58,387 bases of DNA from NCBI GenBank assembly GCA_020523905.1, contig JAJAPZ010000011.1, positions 1 through 58,387 on the forward strand, written 5' to 3'. This document shows positions 17,553 to 25,816 of the stretch, one piece after another (the stretch's first letter is position 1; each line of letters starts with the position of its first letter). The translations under genes were made by a program, and so were the position numbers. Origin of the DNA: Candidatus Obscuribacterium magneticum. Its GTDB lineage: Bacteria > Elusimicrobiota > Elusimicrobia > F11. The notes beneath the pieces are model-generated. The model made no database searches. It was not told the DNA's origin and worked only from the letters and a program-made list of their open reading frames with translations.

Positions 17553-18457
17553 TATTGATGTTGGTGGTAGGAATGGTTTTTCTTCCGACGACAGTCCATG
17601 CAAGGGGACGGTTTCGGCGAGACTATTTACAGGGGAAGTTAATTTGGAGTATGTGGGAAGTTGATCTAAGGACCGGCAAACAGAGGGTGATGGCCAAGCC
17701 GCAAAATCCGAAGGTGACGTATGCACGGTTGTCGCCTGATGGGAAATTCGTGGCCTACAGCATCCAGGAAGAAATGGGTCAACCGACTGAAGGATATGTG
17801 TGTTTGATTCCATATGATGGCGCCAAAGAAGAAATAATTTACGGAGGTTTGAATTATGAGATAAGCGACATATCATGGCTGCCTGACAGTAAAGCCTTTT
17901 CGTTTGTGGCCACGGAGTGGAGAGATAAAAGAATAAACAGTTCAATCCTATATATCGTACAGGTGGGTCAGCCCCGCCGGATGGAAGAGTTGCCTGTTGT
18001 TAAAAAACATGGTTTTCAACACATCGGATTTGTGAATTGGTTACCAAAAGGAAATGAATTTGTTTTTACAGCCACTAAAAGAGACGGTAGAAGCCAGATA
18101 TTCCGATGCCGTTCGGACGGGTCCAATCTTGCGCAAGTCGGCAATTTTCCAGGGGCGAGTGACATTTCTCTTTCTTCGGATGGGGAAAAAATTGCATTGA
18201 GTTGGAAACGTGACCTTTTGATCATGGATGTCAATGGGATCAACATTAAACAAATAACAAATTCACAAAAGGTGGCTGAGTGGTTCCCTTATTGGTCACC
18301 AGATGGTAAGTGGGTTTTATATGTTGCTCGTACGGGTTTTTACAATCTTCCAAAAGGAGTTTACTGCGTGAATGTTGAAGATGGAACCATTCGATATCTA
18401 TATAAATATGGATTCATCCCCCAATGGTGGGCCGAACCTGTTAATAAAAATAAGTAA
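17516..18457 (+). CDS. Exported TolB-like/PD40 beta-propeller protein
   Basis: 313 residues with a signal peptide (FIKLILMLVVGMVFLPTTVH, cleavage near HARG). At least four PD40-like repeats are visible: YARLSPDGKFVAYS, ISWLPDSKAFSFVA, ISLSSDGEKIALSW and PYWSPDGKWVLYVA. Such repeats form a six-bladed propeller as in TolB and usually mediate protein contacts at the envelope. It overlaps the hydrolase-like gene and probably shares its transcript. A possible role is as periplasmic partner of that protein; nothing more specific is supported. Confidence 0.72.
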   Translation: MDDRTKTKFIKLILMLVVGMVFLPTTVHARGRFRRDYLQGKLIWSMWEVDLRTGKQRVMAKPQNPKVTYARLSPDGKFVAYSIQEEMGQPTEGYVCLIPYDGAKEEIIYGGLNYEISDISWLPDSKAFSFVATEWRDKRINSSILYIVQVGQPRRMEELPVVKKHGFQHIGFVNWLPKGNEFVFTATKRDGRSQIFRCRSDGSNLAQVGNFPGASDISLSSDGEKIALSWKRDLLIMDVNGINIKQITNSQKVAEWFPYWSPDGKWVLYVARTGFYNLPKGVYCVNVEDGTIRYLYKYGFIPQWWAEPVNKNK

Positions 18458-18489
18458 AGTGAAGGAGTTATGGGTTGGCTCGGAGTTTT

Positions 18490-19479
18490 ATGAAGTGTAT
18501 TAAGAAGATTAACAAACCATTTGTGTACGCAAAGGGCAACGTCAAAGAAAGATTAGTGTGGACTCGTTATTGGATTACTAACCATAATGACGAGGGGAAG
18601 TTAATCAAGAGAAGTAAGATGCTGTCAATCTTCATGTCCCTTCTGTTTTTAGTTGGATGTGCTCCAGAAAGATTTTATCAATTTAATCACCTGCCGACGG
18701 AAGCCAAGGCAGTTATCTATGAATCCAATTGGGAGTTCTGGGAGATGCTTTTTGTAATACCGGCATTGCTAAATTTAGATAATGTTCAAATAACAAAAGT
18801 AAACGGCCAAGCAAGGAAAAAACATACAAAGAAAATAGAGGTCCCACCTGGAATTACAAATCTATCGGTTTTTTATAAGGAGTTTCGTCAATACGAATCG
18901 ATCGAAGAAGTCTGCTTAACGTTTAATGCAGAAGCGGGGCACAAGTATAAAGTAAAAGGTAAAACTCTTCCGCATAAATTCGAATCTTATACTGCCCTTT
19001 GGACTCCATGGATAGAGGACTTAAGTACCTCGAAGAAGGTTCAATTTGAGTTCAACATGGAGGACTGTCTTATATTGCAAAACTCTGTTGGATTGAATCA
19101 AGGGACCATTTCTTACACGAAATTACCAGATGGTAAGCTCCTTCATACCTTTGTTAACAAGGACGATAAGGAAACAATTGAGATATTGGAAGCTGATCAC
19201 GCTAAGATTTTAATTTGGAAAGCCAAAAGTGAAAAGGACTTTAACATTTATACAAGCAACCGATGGGATGATGAGGAAGGAGAGCATTACTCTTTCTGGT
19301 ATGACGATGGAGATGGATTCGTTTTTTTAATACCAAGGAAAAACGTAAACCAGTTAAAACTATATCGATATAGAAAGGAACGATATAGGATTGAGGAAAT
19401 CCACAGCGTTTTTCAACTAATACCCGTAAACAAATGCGAGCCAAGGATTTTCATGGCGACGGGGAAGGTTCCATTTTAA
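18490..19479 (+). CDS. Putative lipoprotein of unknown function
   Basis: 329 residues from ATG 18490, which follows CGGAG. An internal hydrophobic stretch MLSIFMSLLFLVGC with a lipobox (LVGC) sits at residues 44-57, preceded by a basic KLIKRSK. This suggests a lipoprotein whose real start may be nearer (an in-frame ATG at 18619 gives C14 but no basic n-region). TTG 18475 with GGAG is a further option. The mature part alternates acidic and aromatic residues (FWYDDGDGFVFLIP) and looks beta-rich. No family recognised. The AT-rich codon use resembles the following lipoprotein. Confidence 0.6.
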   Translation: MKCIKKINKPFVYAKGNVKERLVWTRYWITNHNDEGKLIKRSKMLSIFMSLLFLVGCAPERFYQFNHLPTEAKAVIYESNWEFWEMLFVIPALLNLDNVQITKVNGQARKKHTKKIEVPPGITNLSVFYKEFRQYESIEEVCLTFNAEAGHKYKVKGKTLPHKFESYTALWTPWIEDLSTSKKVQFEFNMEDCLILQNSVGLNQGTISYTKLPDGKLLHTFVNKDDKETIEILEADHAKILIWKAKSEKDFNIYTSNRWDDEEGEHYSFWYDDGDGFVFLIPRKNVNQLKLYRYRKERYRIEEIHSVFQLIPVNKCEPRIFMATGKVPF

Positions 19480-19582
19480 GCCTTAAGGGAGTTCTCATTT
19501 TCATGCGTCGAATAAGACTGACTTGTTCAAGATCCCAAATCTATTTTGGATAGAAAGGTGTCTAGTCAACCAGGGAGTTGAA

Positions 19583-20095
19583 ATGAGAAATTGTTTATGT
19601 GGGTACAATATCGTGAAATCTGTTTCCATTTGTCTTATTTTTTTGATTGTGACAGCATGCGGGTTGGTCGCACACAATATTAAGATTAAGTCAGTTTCTC
19701 CAGGCGCCTTAAAAATCAAACGACTATTTGTAAATTTAGATGAAACTCCTTTCGGTCTTGACAAAAAATATTTTCTAAATAGGCTGAGGCAGTTATTCTC
19801 TGGATACGGTGTTGAACTGGTAGAAAGGACCGATGATATTGAGGATGATGACGAAGTTCGCAACTATGATGCCATCTTGATGATAAATGAATCAAAGGAG
19901 GAGTATAGTCAAGTGGGATGGAATAGAATGATTGGTTATATGAGTCTTGAATTTTTGGGGTTTGACACAAAAGTATATGCAGCGGACCGAGAAAAGCTGC
20001 TCTACGAAAGCACTATACATGTGACCAATTATTATGGTGAGAAATCGGCCTGCAGAAATTACGTAGGGCCTCCTGAAAAAGTAAATGTTCTTTGA
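19583..20095 (+). pseudogene. Lipoprotein gene truncated by IS insertion
   Basis: 170 residues from ATG 19583 (GGGAG 5 bp upstream), with a type II signal VKSVSICLIFLIVTAC (lipobox VTAC). The last nine codons (GPPEKVNVL plus stop) lie inside the insertion sequence, which starts at 20066. If the IS and one copy of TACGTA are removed, the frame runs from NYV straight on into RFIVSTLRKNRLI and a stop at 21699-21701. The native protein was therefore about 4 residues longer with a different end. Function unknown; the loss is small enough that the product may still be made. Confidence 0.65.
20060..20065. repeat. Left copy of target-site duplication TACGTA
   Basis: TACGTA here and at 21654-21659 flanks the insertion sequence in direct orientation. 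The sequence is itself a palindrome, so the exact boundary between duplication and terminal repeat cannot be fixed, but removing one copy restores the interrupted reading frame. Confidence 0.65.
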
Positions 20096-20119
20096 AATAT
20101 CGACGGAAGTTAGGGATAA

Positions 20120-20198
20120 TTTCTCCTGAAAATACGATGAAAAGTGCACGGAAAACGAGGTTGACCCTTCAAAACCCGTGCACTTTTGAAAGGAGAAA
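20120..20198 (+). promoter_or_regulatory. Hairpin sequestering the transposase ribosome-binding site
   Basis: A perfect 12-bp inverted repeat pairs AAAAGTGCACGG (20140-20151) with CCGTGCACTTTT (20176-20187). An outer arm pairs TTTCTCCT (20120-20127) with AGGAGAAA (20191-20198), which contains the Shine-Dalgarno of the transposase. In a transcript entering from outside, the fold would bury the ribosome-binding site. Several insertion sequences are known to use this kind of control against read-through transcription. Confidence 0.6.
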
Positions 20199-20203
20199 AA
20201 CCC

Positions 20204-21541
20204 TTGTACAAACCCAAAGACCGCGAGACCTTGCCGCTGTTTTCTGAGATCTTCCCCTTCGGCGGGAGACTGAATCCAACGAACCGATGGCTGAAGTTAT
20301 CAAAGATCATGCCGTGGGGTGAGCTGGAAGAGGTGTACCGGAAATATTTTTCTGATCGGATGGGACGACCCGCTAAAGACAGCCGATTGATAATGGGACT
20401 GTTGGTAGCCAAACACATGAAGGGTGTGAGTGATGAAGCGGCGGTGGAAGAATTCATGGAGAGCCCCTACATCCAGGCGTTCTGTGGATACGATGGATTT
20501 GTGACGGATGAAGCGGTGATTGATCCCAGTCTTTTGTCGCATAGCCGGAAGCGATTGGGGAAAGAGTTCTTTGAAAAATTCGAGAAAGAGATCTTAAGTG
20601 TTCTGATCCAAAGGAAGGTGATCCGTCCGAAGGATCACATGTTGGATGCGACGATTGTTCCGGCGAACATTGAATATCCGACGGATGTGAAGCTGGTAAA
20701 CCGGTGCCGGGAGTGGCTGGTGAAAACGATCCGGGGTCTTCGTCGTCAACTGAACATCAAAGAGAAGATTCGCACGCATGTGCGCAAAGCGCGCGGGGTG
20801 TACGTGAACTTCCAACGCAAGCGGAAGAGGGCGAAGCGGTTCATTCGGAGGACGCAGAAGAAGATGCTTCAATTCGCGGGGCGGAACCTGAGGCAACTGA
20901 AGGCGCTGCTCAAGAAATATGGGGACGAGTTAACCGCCCTTCAGCGGCGGGTTATCAAAGAGCGGCTCAAGGTTCTGGAGACGATTTTCAAGCAACAGTG
21001 GGCGATGTGGAAGGCGAAGAGCCATCAGATGAAAGATCGGATTGTGAGTTTGCACCTTCCGCACATACGGCCGATGGTCAGAGGCAAAGACGGGCGGGAT
21101 GTGGAGTTTGGGCCGAAGGCTTTGCTCAGTTGGGTGGATGGGTTCTGTTTTCTGGATTACTTTTCATTTGACGCCTACAACGAGGCGTTGCACGCGGGGC
21201 GAAGCTTGAGAAAATACAAGGAGCGGTTCGGACATCTCCCCGCCGTTTCCATTGGTGACGGAATCTTTGGGAATCGAGCGAATCGACGGAAGCTTGGCCG
21301 GTTGGGCGTGTTGAACGCGTTCAAGCCGTTGGGGCGACCGTCGACGTCGGACAAGGGGCATCGAGCCTGGATGAAGAAGAAGCAGCGGCTCAGGAACGGC
21401 CATATGGAAGGAATCATCGGCCATGCGAAGAACCGGTTTGGGCTCGACAGGATTCGCTACCGGATTGAGAACGGCGAGCTGATTTGGACGATGATGGCGC
21501 TGATGGGGATGAACTTATCCACAGCGCTGAAGCGAATCTAA
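20204..21541 (+). CDS. IS5/IS1182-family DDE transposase
   Basis: 445 residues from TTG 20204, chosen because AAAGGAG lies about 9 bp upstream. The N-terminal domain SRLIMGLLVAKHMKGVSDEA is typical of this group. The probable catalytic residues are the Asp in MLDATIVPANI, the Asp in SIGDGIFGN and the Glu in HMEGIIGHAKNRFGL. A basic coiled segment (RKRKRAKRFIRRTQKK) lies in the middle. No frameshift or stop is present, so the enzyme may be active. Confidence 0.88.
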   Translation: MYKPKDRETLPLFSEIFPFGGRLNPTNRWLKLSKIMPWGELEEVYRKYFSDRMGRPAKDSRLIMGLLVAKHMKGVSDEAAVEEFMESPYIQAFCGYDGFVTDEAVIDPSLLSHSRKRLGKEFFEKFEKEILSVLIQRKVIRPKDHMLDATIVPANIEYPTDVKLVNRCREWLVKTIRGLRRQLNIKEKIRTHVRKARGVYVNFQRKRKRAKRFIRRTQKKMLQFAGRNLRQLKALLKKYGDELTALQRRVIKERLKVLETIFKQQWAMWKAKSHQMKDRIVSLHLPHIRPMVRGKDGRDVEFGPKALLSWVDGFCFLDYFSFDAYNEALHAGRSLRKYKERFGHLPAVSIGDGIFGNRANRRKLGRLGVLNAFKPLGRPSTSDKGHRAWMKKKQRLRNGHMEGIIGHAKNRFGLDRIRYRIENGELIWTMMALMGMNLSTALKRI

Positions 21542-21653
21542 ACAGAGGAGGCTGATGAAAGAGGATCGGGGTTAGACGAATAGCAGATTATTAAAGGGAG
21601 CAAAGGCCGGCCCGTTTGTCGTCACCAACTCAAATGACTTTTTCAAGTGGCCC

Positions 21654-21659
21654 TACGTA
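21654..21659. repeat. Right copy of target-site duplication TACGTA
   Basis: Identical to 20060-20065 and directly next to the right terminal repeat of the insertion sequence. See the left copy for the boundary ambiguity. Confidence 0.65.
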
Positions 21660-21701
21660 CGTTTTATTGTGTCCACACTTAGGAAGAATAGGCTCATTTA
21701 A
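21654..21701 (+). pseudogene. Displaced 3' end of the interrupted lipoprotein gene
   Basis: In the frame of the lipoprotein cut at 20066, this stretch reads YVRFIVSTLRKNRLI and then TAA at 21699-21701. It is the original C-terminus, now separated by the insertion sequence. From 21702 to 21870 I see only an AT-rich leader to the next kinase gene, with no clear promoter. Confidence 0.55.
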
Positions 21702-21870
21702 ATTTACATGAATTAGACACTTGATGTTTTACGGAAAATGCATTGGTAATTTCTATATATAAATTTGCTTATGGTCATGGTGCGATAGGGTTCTTGATTC
21801 TCCTTGTTTTAATCAGCCATATTTTACTCAGTTAGCAGAACCTCTCTCTTAAAGGGGAGCAGTATAATTG

Positions 21871-23430
21871 ATGAACGAGTATTTTTGGGTGTTGTTGTTG
21901 GTCTGTGGAGCGACGCTTCTGATCGGCCTCTTCGTCCTTCTCGCCAATAAAGGCTTTCGAAAACCCGTCAACCTCGCTTTTTCTCTCTTCTGTTTGTCGA
22001 CGGCGGTGTGGAGCGGCGGGGTGTGCGCCATGTTCATGTGCAAATCGCAGGAGTGCGCGACCCTTTGGACGCGGCTCTATACCGTGCCGGTGGCGTTTAT
22101 TCCCGTCTTTTATATTCACTACATCCATTATCAGACCGGCTATATCGGGAAGCAAATCTTAGCCGGCCTTTACGTGATGGCGGTTCTTTTCGTGGTGTTC
22201 ATTGCCAAAGGGTGGATGGTCGCTCCGGCGGTTTCCAAGTATGGATTCGAATACATGGTTCAAGCGGGCCCCCTCGATTTTCTTTTAGACGGGTCGTTCT
22301 TCGTTATTTTTGTGTGGTCGTACGTCCTTTTGATCCGCGCCTATAGGTCGAAAACGGGCCTCGAAAAGCGGAAGCTCCTTTATATCATCGTCGCCTTTGT
22401 GGTCGGCTCGTTGGGCGGGATGACGAACCTCTGGGTTCCTTACAACTTCTGGATTTATCCGATCAATCCCTACGCCACCTTGACCGTCATCTTTTTTGTG
22501 GCGACGATCGCTTATGCCATCGTCCGGTTCCATCTCCTTGACATCAAAATATTTATTCGGCGGGCGGCCTTGCTGGCCTCCATTTACGCCCTTCTTGTGT
22601 TGGGGACGATTCCCGTCATGGTGTTCATGCATGGAAAGGTGATGGGGTCCGCTCCCTCACACCCCCTCTTTTTGGGATTGGAGGCCCTCATCGTTGGGGC
22701 CATCCTATCCTTCGGGCCGTTTCTTTATGCCTATTTCGTGAGAGAAAGTGCTTACTTTCGGGAGCGTACCATGGCCGGCCTCACCCATGAACTTAAAAGC
22801 CCCCTCGCGGCCATTGAGAGCGCCATGGAAGTTTTAGGGGAGCAGGTCGGGGGGGCGGCGTCCGGCCCCAAGCAGACGGAATACATCGAAATGGTCGGAC
22901 GGAATTTGAGCCGGCTCCGCCAGTATGTCGATGATCTCATTCATGTTTTCAAGGCGGGAGAAACGAAGATCCACATCGAGGCTCAGCCGGTTGATCTGCG
23001 GGATTTGTGCCGGGAAGTTGCGGCGGAGTACATGGCGCGCGCTCAAGGAAAGGGGGTGTCTCTCCTTTTGGAGGGGGGCGATGAGAAGGTCATTGCGCGG
23101 TGTGATCCGTCTAAAATCCGGCAGGCGGTTTCAAATCTTGTGTCCAACGCCGTGAAATTCACGACAACGGGAAGTATTCAGATTCGGGTGCGGGAGATGG
23201 AAGGGCAGGTGAATGTGGTCGTGGAGGACACCGGGCGGGGAATTCCCGCCGACGAATTGCCTTATATCTTTGACCGGTTTTACCAGGGTTCCGGCGGACA
23301 GCAGTCAAAGGGCACGGGCATCGGCTTGACCATTGCAAAAATGTGGGTGGAAGCCCATGGGAGCGAGATCCACGCCGAATCCGACGGCCCCGGCCAGGGC
23401 AGCCGGTTCTGGTTCACGCTCCCGAAATAA
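21871..23430 (+). CDS. 7TM-type sensor histidine kinase
   Basis: 519 residues from ATG 21871 (AAAGGGGAG upstream). About eight membrane helices occupy 1-290, including the shared VRFHLLDIKIFIRRAALL turn. Then follow GLTHELKSPLAAIE with His306, the N-box SNLVSNAVKFTTTG, the G1 box DTGRGIP and the G2 box GTGIGLTIAK. The core closely matches the 4451 and 6049 kinases, so this is the same array continuing beyond the insertion sequence and the 14-20 kb block. All catalytic motifs are intact. Confidence 0.9.
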   Translation: MNEYFWVLLLVCGATLLIGLFVLLANKGFRKPVNLAFSLFCLSTAVWSGGVCAMFMCKSQECATLWTRLYTVPVAFIPVFYIHYIHYQTGYIGKQILAGLYVMAVLFVVFIAKGWMVAPAVSKYGFEYMVQAGPLDFLLDGSFFVIFVWSYVLLIRAYRSKTGLEKRKLLYIIVAFVVGSLGGMTNLWVPYNFWIYPINPYATLTVIFFVATIAYAIVRFHLLDIKIFIRRAALLASIYALLVLGTIPVMVFMHGKVMGSAPSHPLFLGLEALIVGAILSFGPFLYAYFVRESAYFRERTMAGLTHELKSPLAAIESAMEVLGEQVGGAASGPKQTEYIEMVGRNLSRLRQYVDDLIHVFKAGETKIHIEAQPVDLRDLCREVAAEYMARAQGKGVSLLLEGGDEKVIARCDPSKIRQAVSNLVSNAVKFTTTGSIQIRVREMEGQVNVVVEDTGRGIPADELPYIFDRFYQGSGGQQSKGTGIGLTIAKMWVEAHGSEIHAESDGPGQGSRFWFTLPK

Positions 23431-23448
23431 AATTTGGTACCGGTTCTG

Positions 23449-23509
23449 AAGGGGACACATTTCAAATAAACCATTGATACGCAGTTGTCTTGTTGAAGGG
23501 TGTCCCTTT
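23449..23509. repeat. Imperfect inverted repeat between two kinase genes
   Basis: AAGGGGACACATTTCAA (23449-23465) and TTGAAGGGTGTCCCTTT (23493-23509) pair with three mismatches around a 27-nt loop. There is no T-run, so it is not a textbook terminator; it may still attenuate or delimit the two transcripts. Confidence 0.5.
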
Positions 23510-23540
23510 CGTTTCAAAATGGGTGGAGGTATTAACTGAC

Positions 23541-25082
23541 ATGCCTTTCCAAATAGCCACCGCGATTATCGCAGGGATTTTCTGCACGGCATTGGGATTG
23601 TGGGTTTACTCGCGCAATCCCCAGGCAAATGCGAATCGAAATTTCGCCCTCTTTAACTGCATGCTGGCCGTTTGGAATTTCAACGAAGCGGTCGTCTATA
23701 TTGAGAATCATCAGTGGGCTCTTTTTATTTTCCGCTTGGGTTATGTCGGAGCCTGCTTCATTCCCTTCAGCGTTTTAAAATTCCTGCTTTCCATTATCAA
23801 ACGAGATGTCGCCTGGCCGGAGAAACTCATCAAATGGCTCAGCTTTGCTTTTGCGATATTGTCCATCACGCCGTTGGTCGTAAGAGACATTCGATACGAT
23901 TACCACCAGTTAACGCCCCTTATTGAAAGGCACGGTCCCTTCTATTCTCTCTTTATTTTCTTTTTCATTGCTGTTCTGGCTTACAGCTTACAGGCTTTGG
24001 CCCGCAGTTACCGGCGTTCTTCCGATGTGACAAAGAATCAACTGCGGTATGTGGCGATGGCCATTTTCGTGGGCATTGTCGCCCTTGTTCTTTTCTTCTT
24101 GAGTCAGCTCAATCCGGCCGTTCCTCCCATCCACTACGCAATTCAGTTTGGGATAAGTCCGATATTCGCCTACGCCATCGTTCGGCACCGACTGATGGAC
24201 ATCGGGCTGTTCATCCGACGGGTGGCCCTCTTCGTCGCCATTTATGTGGCCTTGATTCTGGAGGTTCTTCCTCTTGTCGTCATTCTGCATCAGAAGATTG
24301 TCGCCCAAATCCCGTGGGGATTCATCAGCTTGGAGGTCGGGTTGATTAGTCTGGTCCTTTCGACGGGCCCTTTCTTTTACGCCTACATCATTCGGCGGAG
24401 CTCCTATTTCCGCGAGTTTGAAATGGCGGGGCTGACGCATGAGTTGAAGAGTCCTCTGGCCAGCATCCAGGGGGCGGCGGATGCCCTTCGAGGCCTGAAG
24501 GAGGGGGACTCCCTTCAGCCGAAGCACAGGGATTACATCCATATGATCGATCGAAACGCGCAGCGCGTCGAAAGGGCGGTGAATGAACTCATCACTGTTT
24601 TTCGCCTTCCGACGCCTCCTGAATTCTTTGCCCTTGAGAAGGTCAATCTGACCGGCCTCGTTCGGGAGGTGGTCGAGAGCTATGACGAGCAGGCCAAAGA
24701 GCAGGGTCTGAAATGGCGGTTGCGGTTGCCGGATGATGCCGTTTCCGTTCGCATCGATCCGGAGAAAATCAAACAGGTGCTGACCAATTTGCTTTCAAAC
24801 GCGATCAAATTTGCGGGGGCAGGCGAGATTTCGGTGACGTTGAGCGAGAAAGACCGCGGGGTGAGAATCGACGTGGCCGACACCGGCGTCGGTATCCCTC
24901 CCGATGAAATGCCCTATCTATTCGACCGGTTTTTTCAGGGGTGCGCCGGGCGGACCAAAAAAGGGGCAGGCATCGGCTTGACCATCGCAAAAATGTGGGT
25001 GGAGGCCCATGGGGGCGAGATCCACGCCGAATCCGACGGCCCCGGCCATGGCAGCCGGTTCTCCTTTACGCTCCCGAAGTAA
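23541..25082 (+). CDS. 7TM-type sensor histidine kinase
   Basis: 513 residues from ATG 23541 (GGAGG 11 bp upstream; the longer frame from a TTG at 23490 runs through an inverted repeat). Membrane region 1-285, then GLTHELKSPLASIQGAADAL with His300, N-box TNLLSNAIKFAGAG, G1 DTGVGIP and G2 GAGIGLTIAK. The last 40 residues are almost the same as those of the preceding kinase (MWVEAHGGEIHAESDGPGHG), showing that the 3' ends have been shared. No receiver gene follows. Confidence 0.88.
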   Translation: MPFQIATAIIAGIFCTALGLWVYSRNPQANANRNFALFNCMLAVWNFNEAVVYIENHQWALFIFRLGYVGACFIPFSVLKFLLSIIKRDVAWPEKLIKWLSFAFAILSITPLVVRDIRYDYHQLTPLIERHGPFYSLFIFFFIAVLAYSLQALARSYRRSSDVTKNQLRYVAMAIFVGIVALVLFFLSQLNPAVPPIHYAIQFGISPIFAYAIVRHRLMDIGLFIRRVALFVAIYVALILEVLPLVVILHQKIVAQIPWGFISLEVGLISLVLSTGPFFYAYIIRRSSYFREFEMAGLTHELKSPLASIQGAADALRGLKEGDSLQPKHRDYIHMIDRNAQRVERAVNELITVFRLPTPPEFFALEKVNLTGLVREVVESYDEQAKEQGLKWRLRLPDDAVSVRIDPEKIKQVLTNLLSNAIKFAGAGEISVTLSEKDRGVRIDVADTGVGIPPDEMPYLFDRFFQGCAGRTKKGAGIGLTIAKMWVEAHGGEIHAESDGPGHGSRFSFTLPK

Positions 25083-25230
25083 CCCTCCGTTCAAATCCGA
25101 ATACGTTGAAGAAGTCGTCCCCGCCGAAAAGAAGGCAGTCCAATAATTTAAACGGGCCGGCCAAAGGAATCACGGCATGACGCGGCAGATAGCTTGATTT
25201 GTCGCGTGAAATAATTTGCTAATGATCATT

Positions 25231-25256
25231 TATTCGCTATTCGCAAATAGCGAATA
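25231..25256 (+). promoter_or_regulatory. Palindromic operator upstream of the HTH/NTase pair
   Basis: A perfect inverted repeat with 11-bp arms, TATTCGCTATT-CGCA-AATAGCGAATA. A related palindrome, ATTTGCAA-G-TTGCGAAT (25260-25276, 7 of 8 pairs), follows and covers the -35 box. Both are built from ATTCGC-like half sites, the pattern expected for an autoregulated regulator gene. Confidence 0.65.
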
Positions 25257-25261
25257 TTTAT

Positions 25262-25290
25262 TTGCAAGTTGCGAATGAGGGGGGTATAAT
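25262..25290 (+). promoter_or_regulatory. Sigma70-type promoter giving a near-leaderless transcript
   Basis: TTGCAA (25262-25267), a 17-bp spacer and a consensus TATAAT (25285-25290). The -10 box overlaps the first possible ATG (25289), so transcription would begin near 25297, at the second ATG (25298). The -35 box lies inside the second operator palindrome. Confidence 0.7.
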
Positions 25291-25297
25291 GGGGGAA

Positions 25298-25816
25298 ATG
25301 AAACCCCAGGACGTCATCGTCATGTTGAAACTCCATCTGTGGAAAGAGGGTCGCTGGACGATCGCCACCATTGCGAAAAGCATTGGCCTTAGCGATTCGG
25401 AAACCCACGCCGCCATCAGGCGCAGCTTGGATGCCGGCATCTATGATCCCCTTCTTGAACGACCTCGGCGCGATGCCTTGGAAGAATTCATCCTTCATGG
25501 CGTGAAGTACGCCTTTCCCGCTCAAGTGGGGCCTCAGGTGCGGGGAATGCCGACCGCCCACTCCGCTCCGCCCCTGGCCGGGCCTATTATATCCGATGAG
25601 AAAGATCGACATGTTTGGCCTTATTCCCAAGGGAAGGTGTTGGGGTTCAGTGTGACCCCTCTTTATTCCTCCGCTCCTGTCGCCGCCTCGAACGATCAAG
25701 CCCTCTACGAGATGTTGGCTCTCATCGATTGCCTCCGAATCGGGCGGGTGCGGGAGAAGCAGTTGGCCGCTGAAGAAATCACCAAGCGTTTGGGGGGCGC
25801 CGGTGACCGGGTGTAA
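25298..25816 (+). CDS. Winged-helix regulator, likely partner (antitoxin-like) of the next NTase
   Basis: 172 residues. An N-terminal winged-helix domain (about 1-80; WTIATIAKSIGLSDSETHAAIRRSLDAG has the helix-turn-helix spacing) is followed by a proline-rich segment with HAAFP-like KYAFPAQVG and a helical C-terminus. ATG 25298 is chosen because the promoter's -10 box covers the ATG at 25289; the mRNA would be leaderless. It overlaps the nucleotidyltransferase gene by 14 bp, the arrangement of toxin-antitoxin pairs. No other family was recognised. Confidence 0.65.
   Translation: MKPQDVIVMLKLHLWKEGRWTIATIAKSIGLSDSETHAAIRRSLDAGIYDPLLERPRRDALEEFILHGVKYAFPAQVGPQVRGMPTAHSAPPLAGPIISDEKDRHVWPYSQGKVLGFSVTPLYSSAPVAASNDQALYEMLALIDCLRIGRVREKQLAAEEITKRLGGAGDRV

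Larger units (their letters stand above)
20066..21653 (+). mobile_element. IS5/IS1182-type insertion sequence, about 1.59 kb
   Basis: Imperfect terminal inverted repeats: the left end begins GGGCCTCCTGAAAAAGT and the right end, read inward on the other strand, begins GGGCCACTTGAAAAAGT (15 of 17 match). One transposase gene fills the element. Both ends are flanked by TACGTA. The element appears complete, and the interrupted lipoprotein frame can still be rebuilt exactly, suggesting a fairly recent insertion. Confidence 0.85.
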
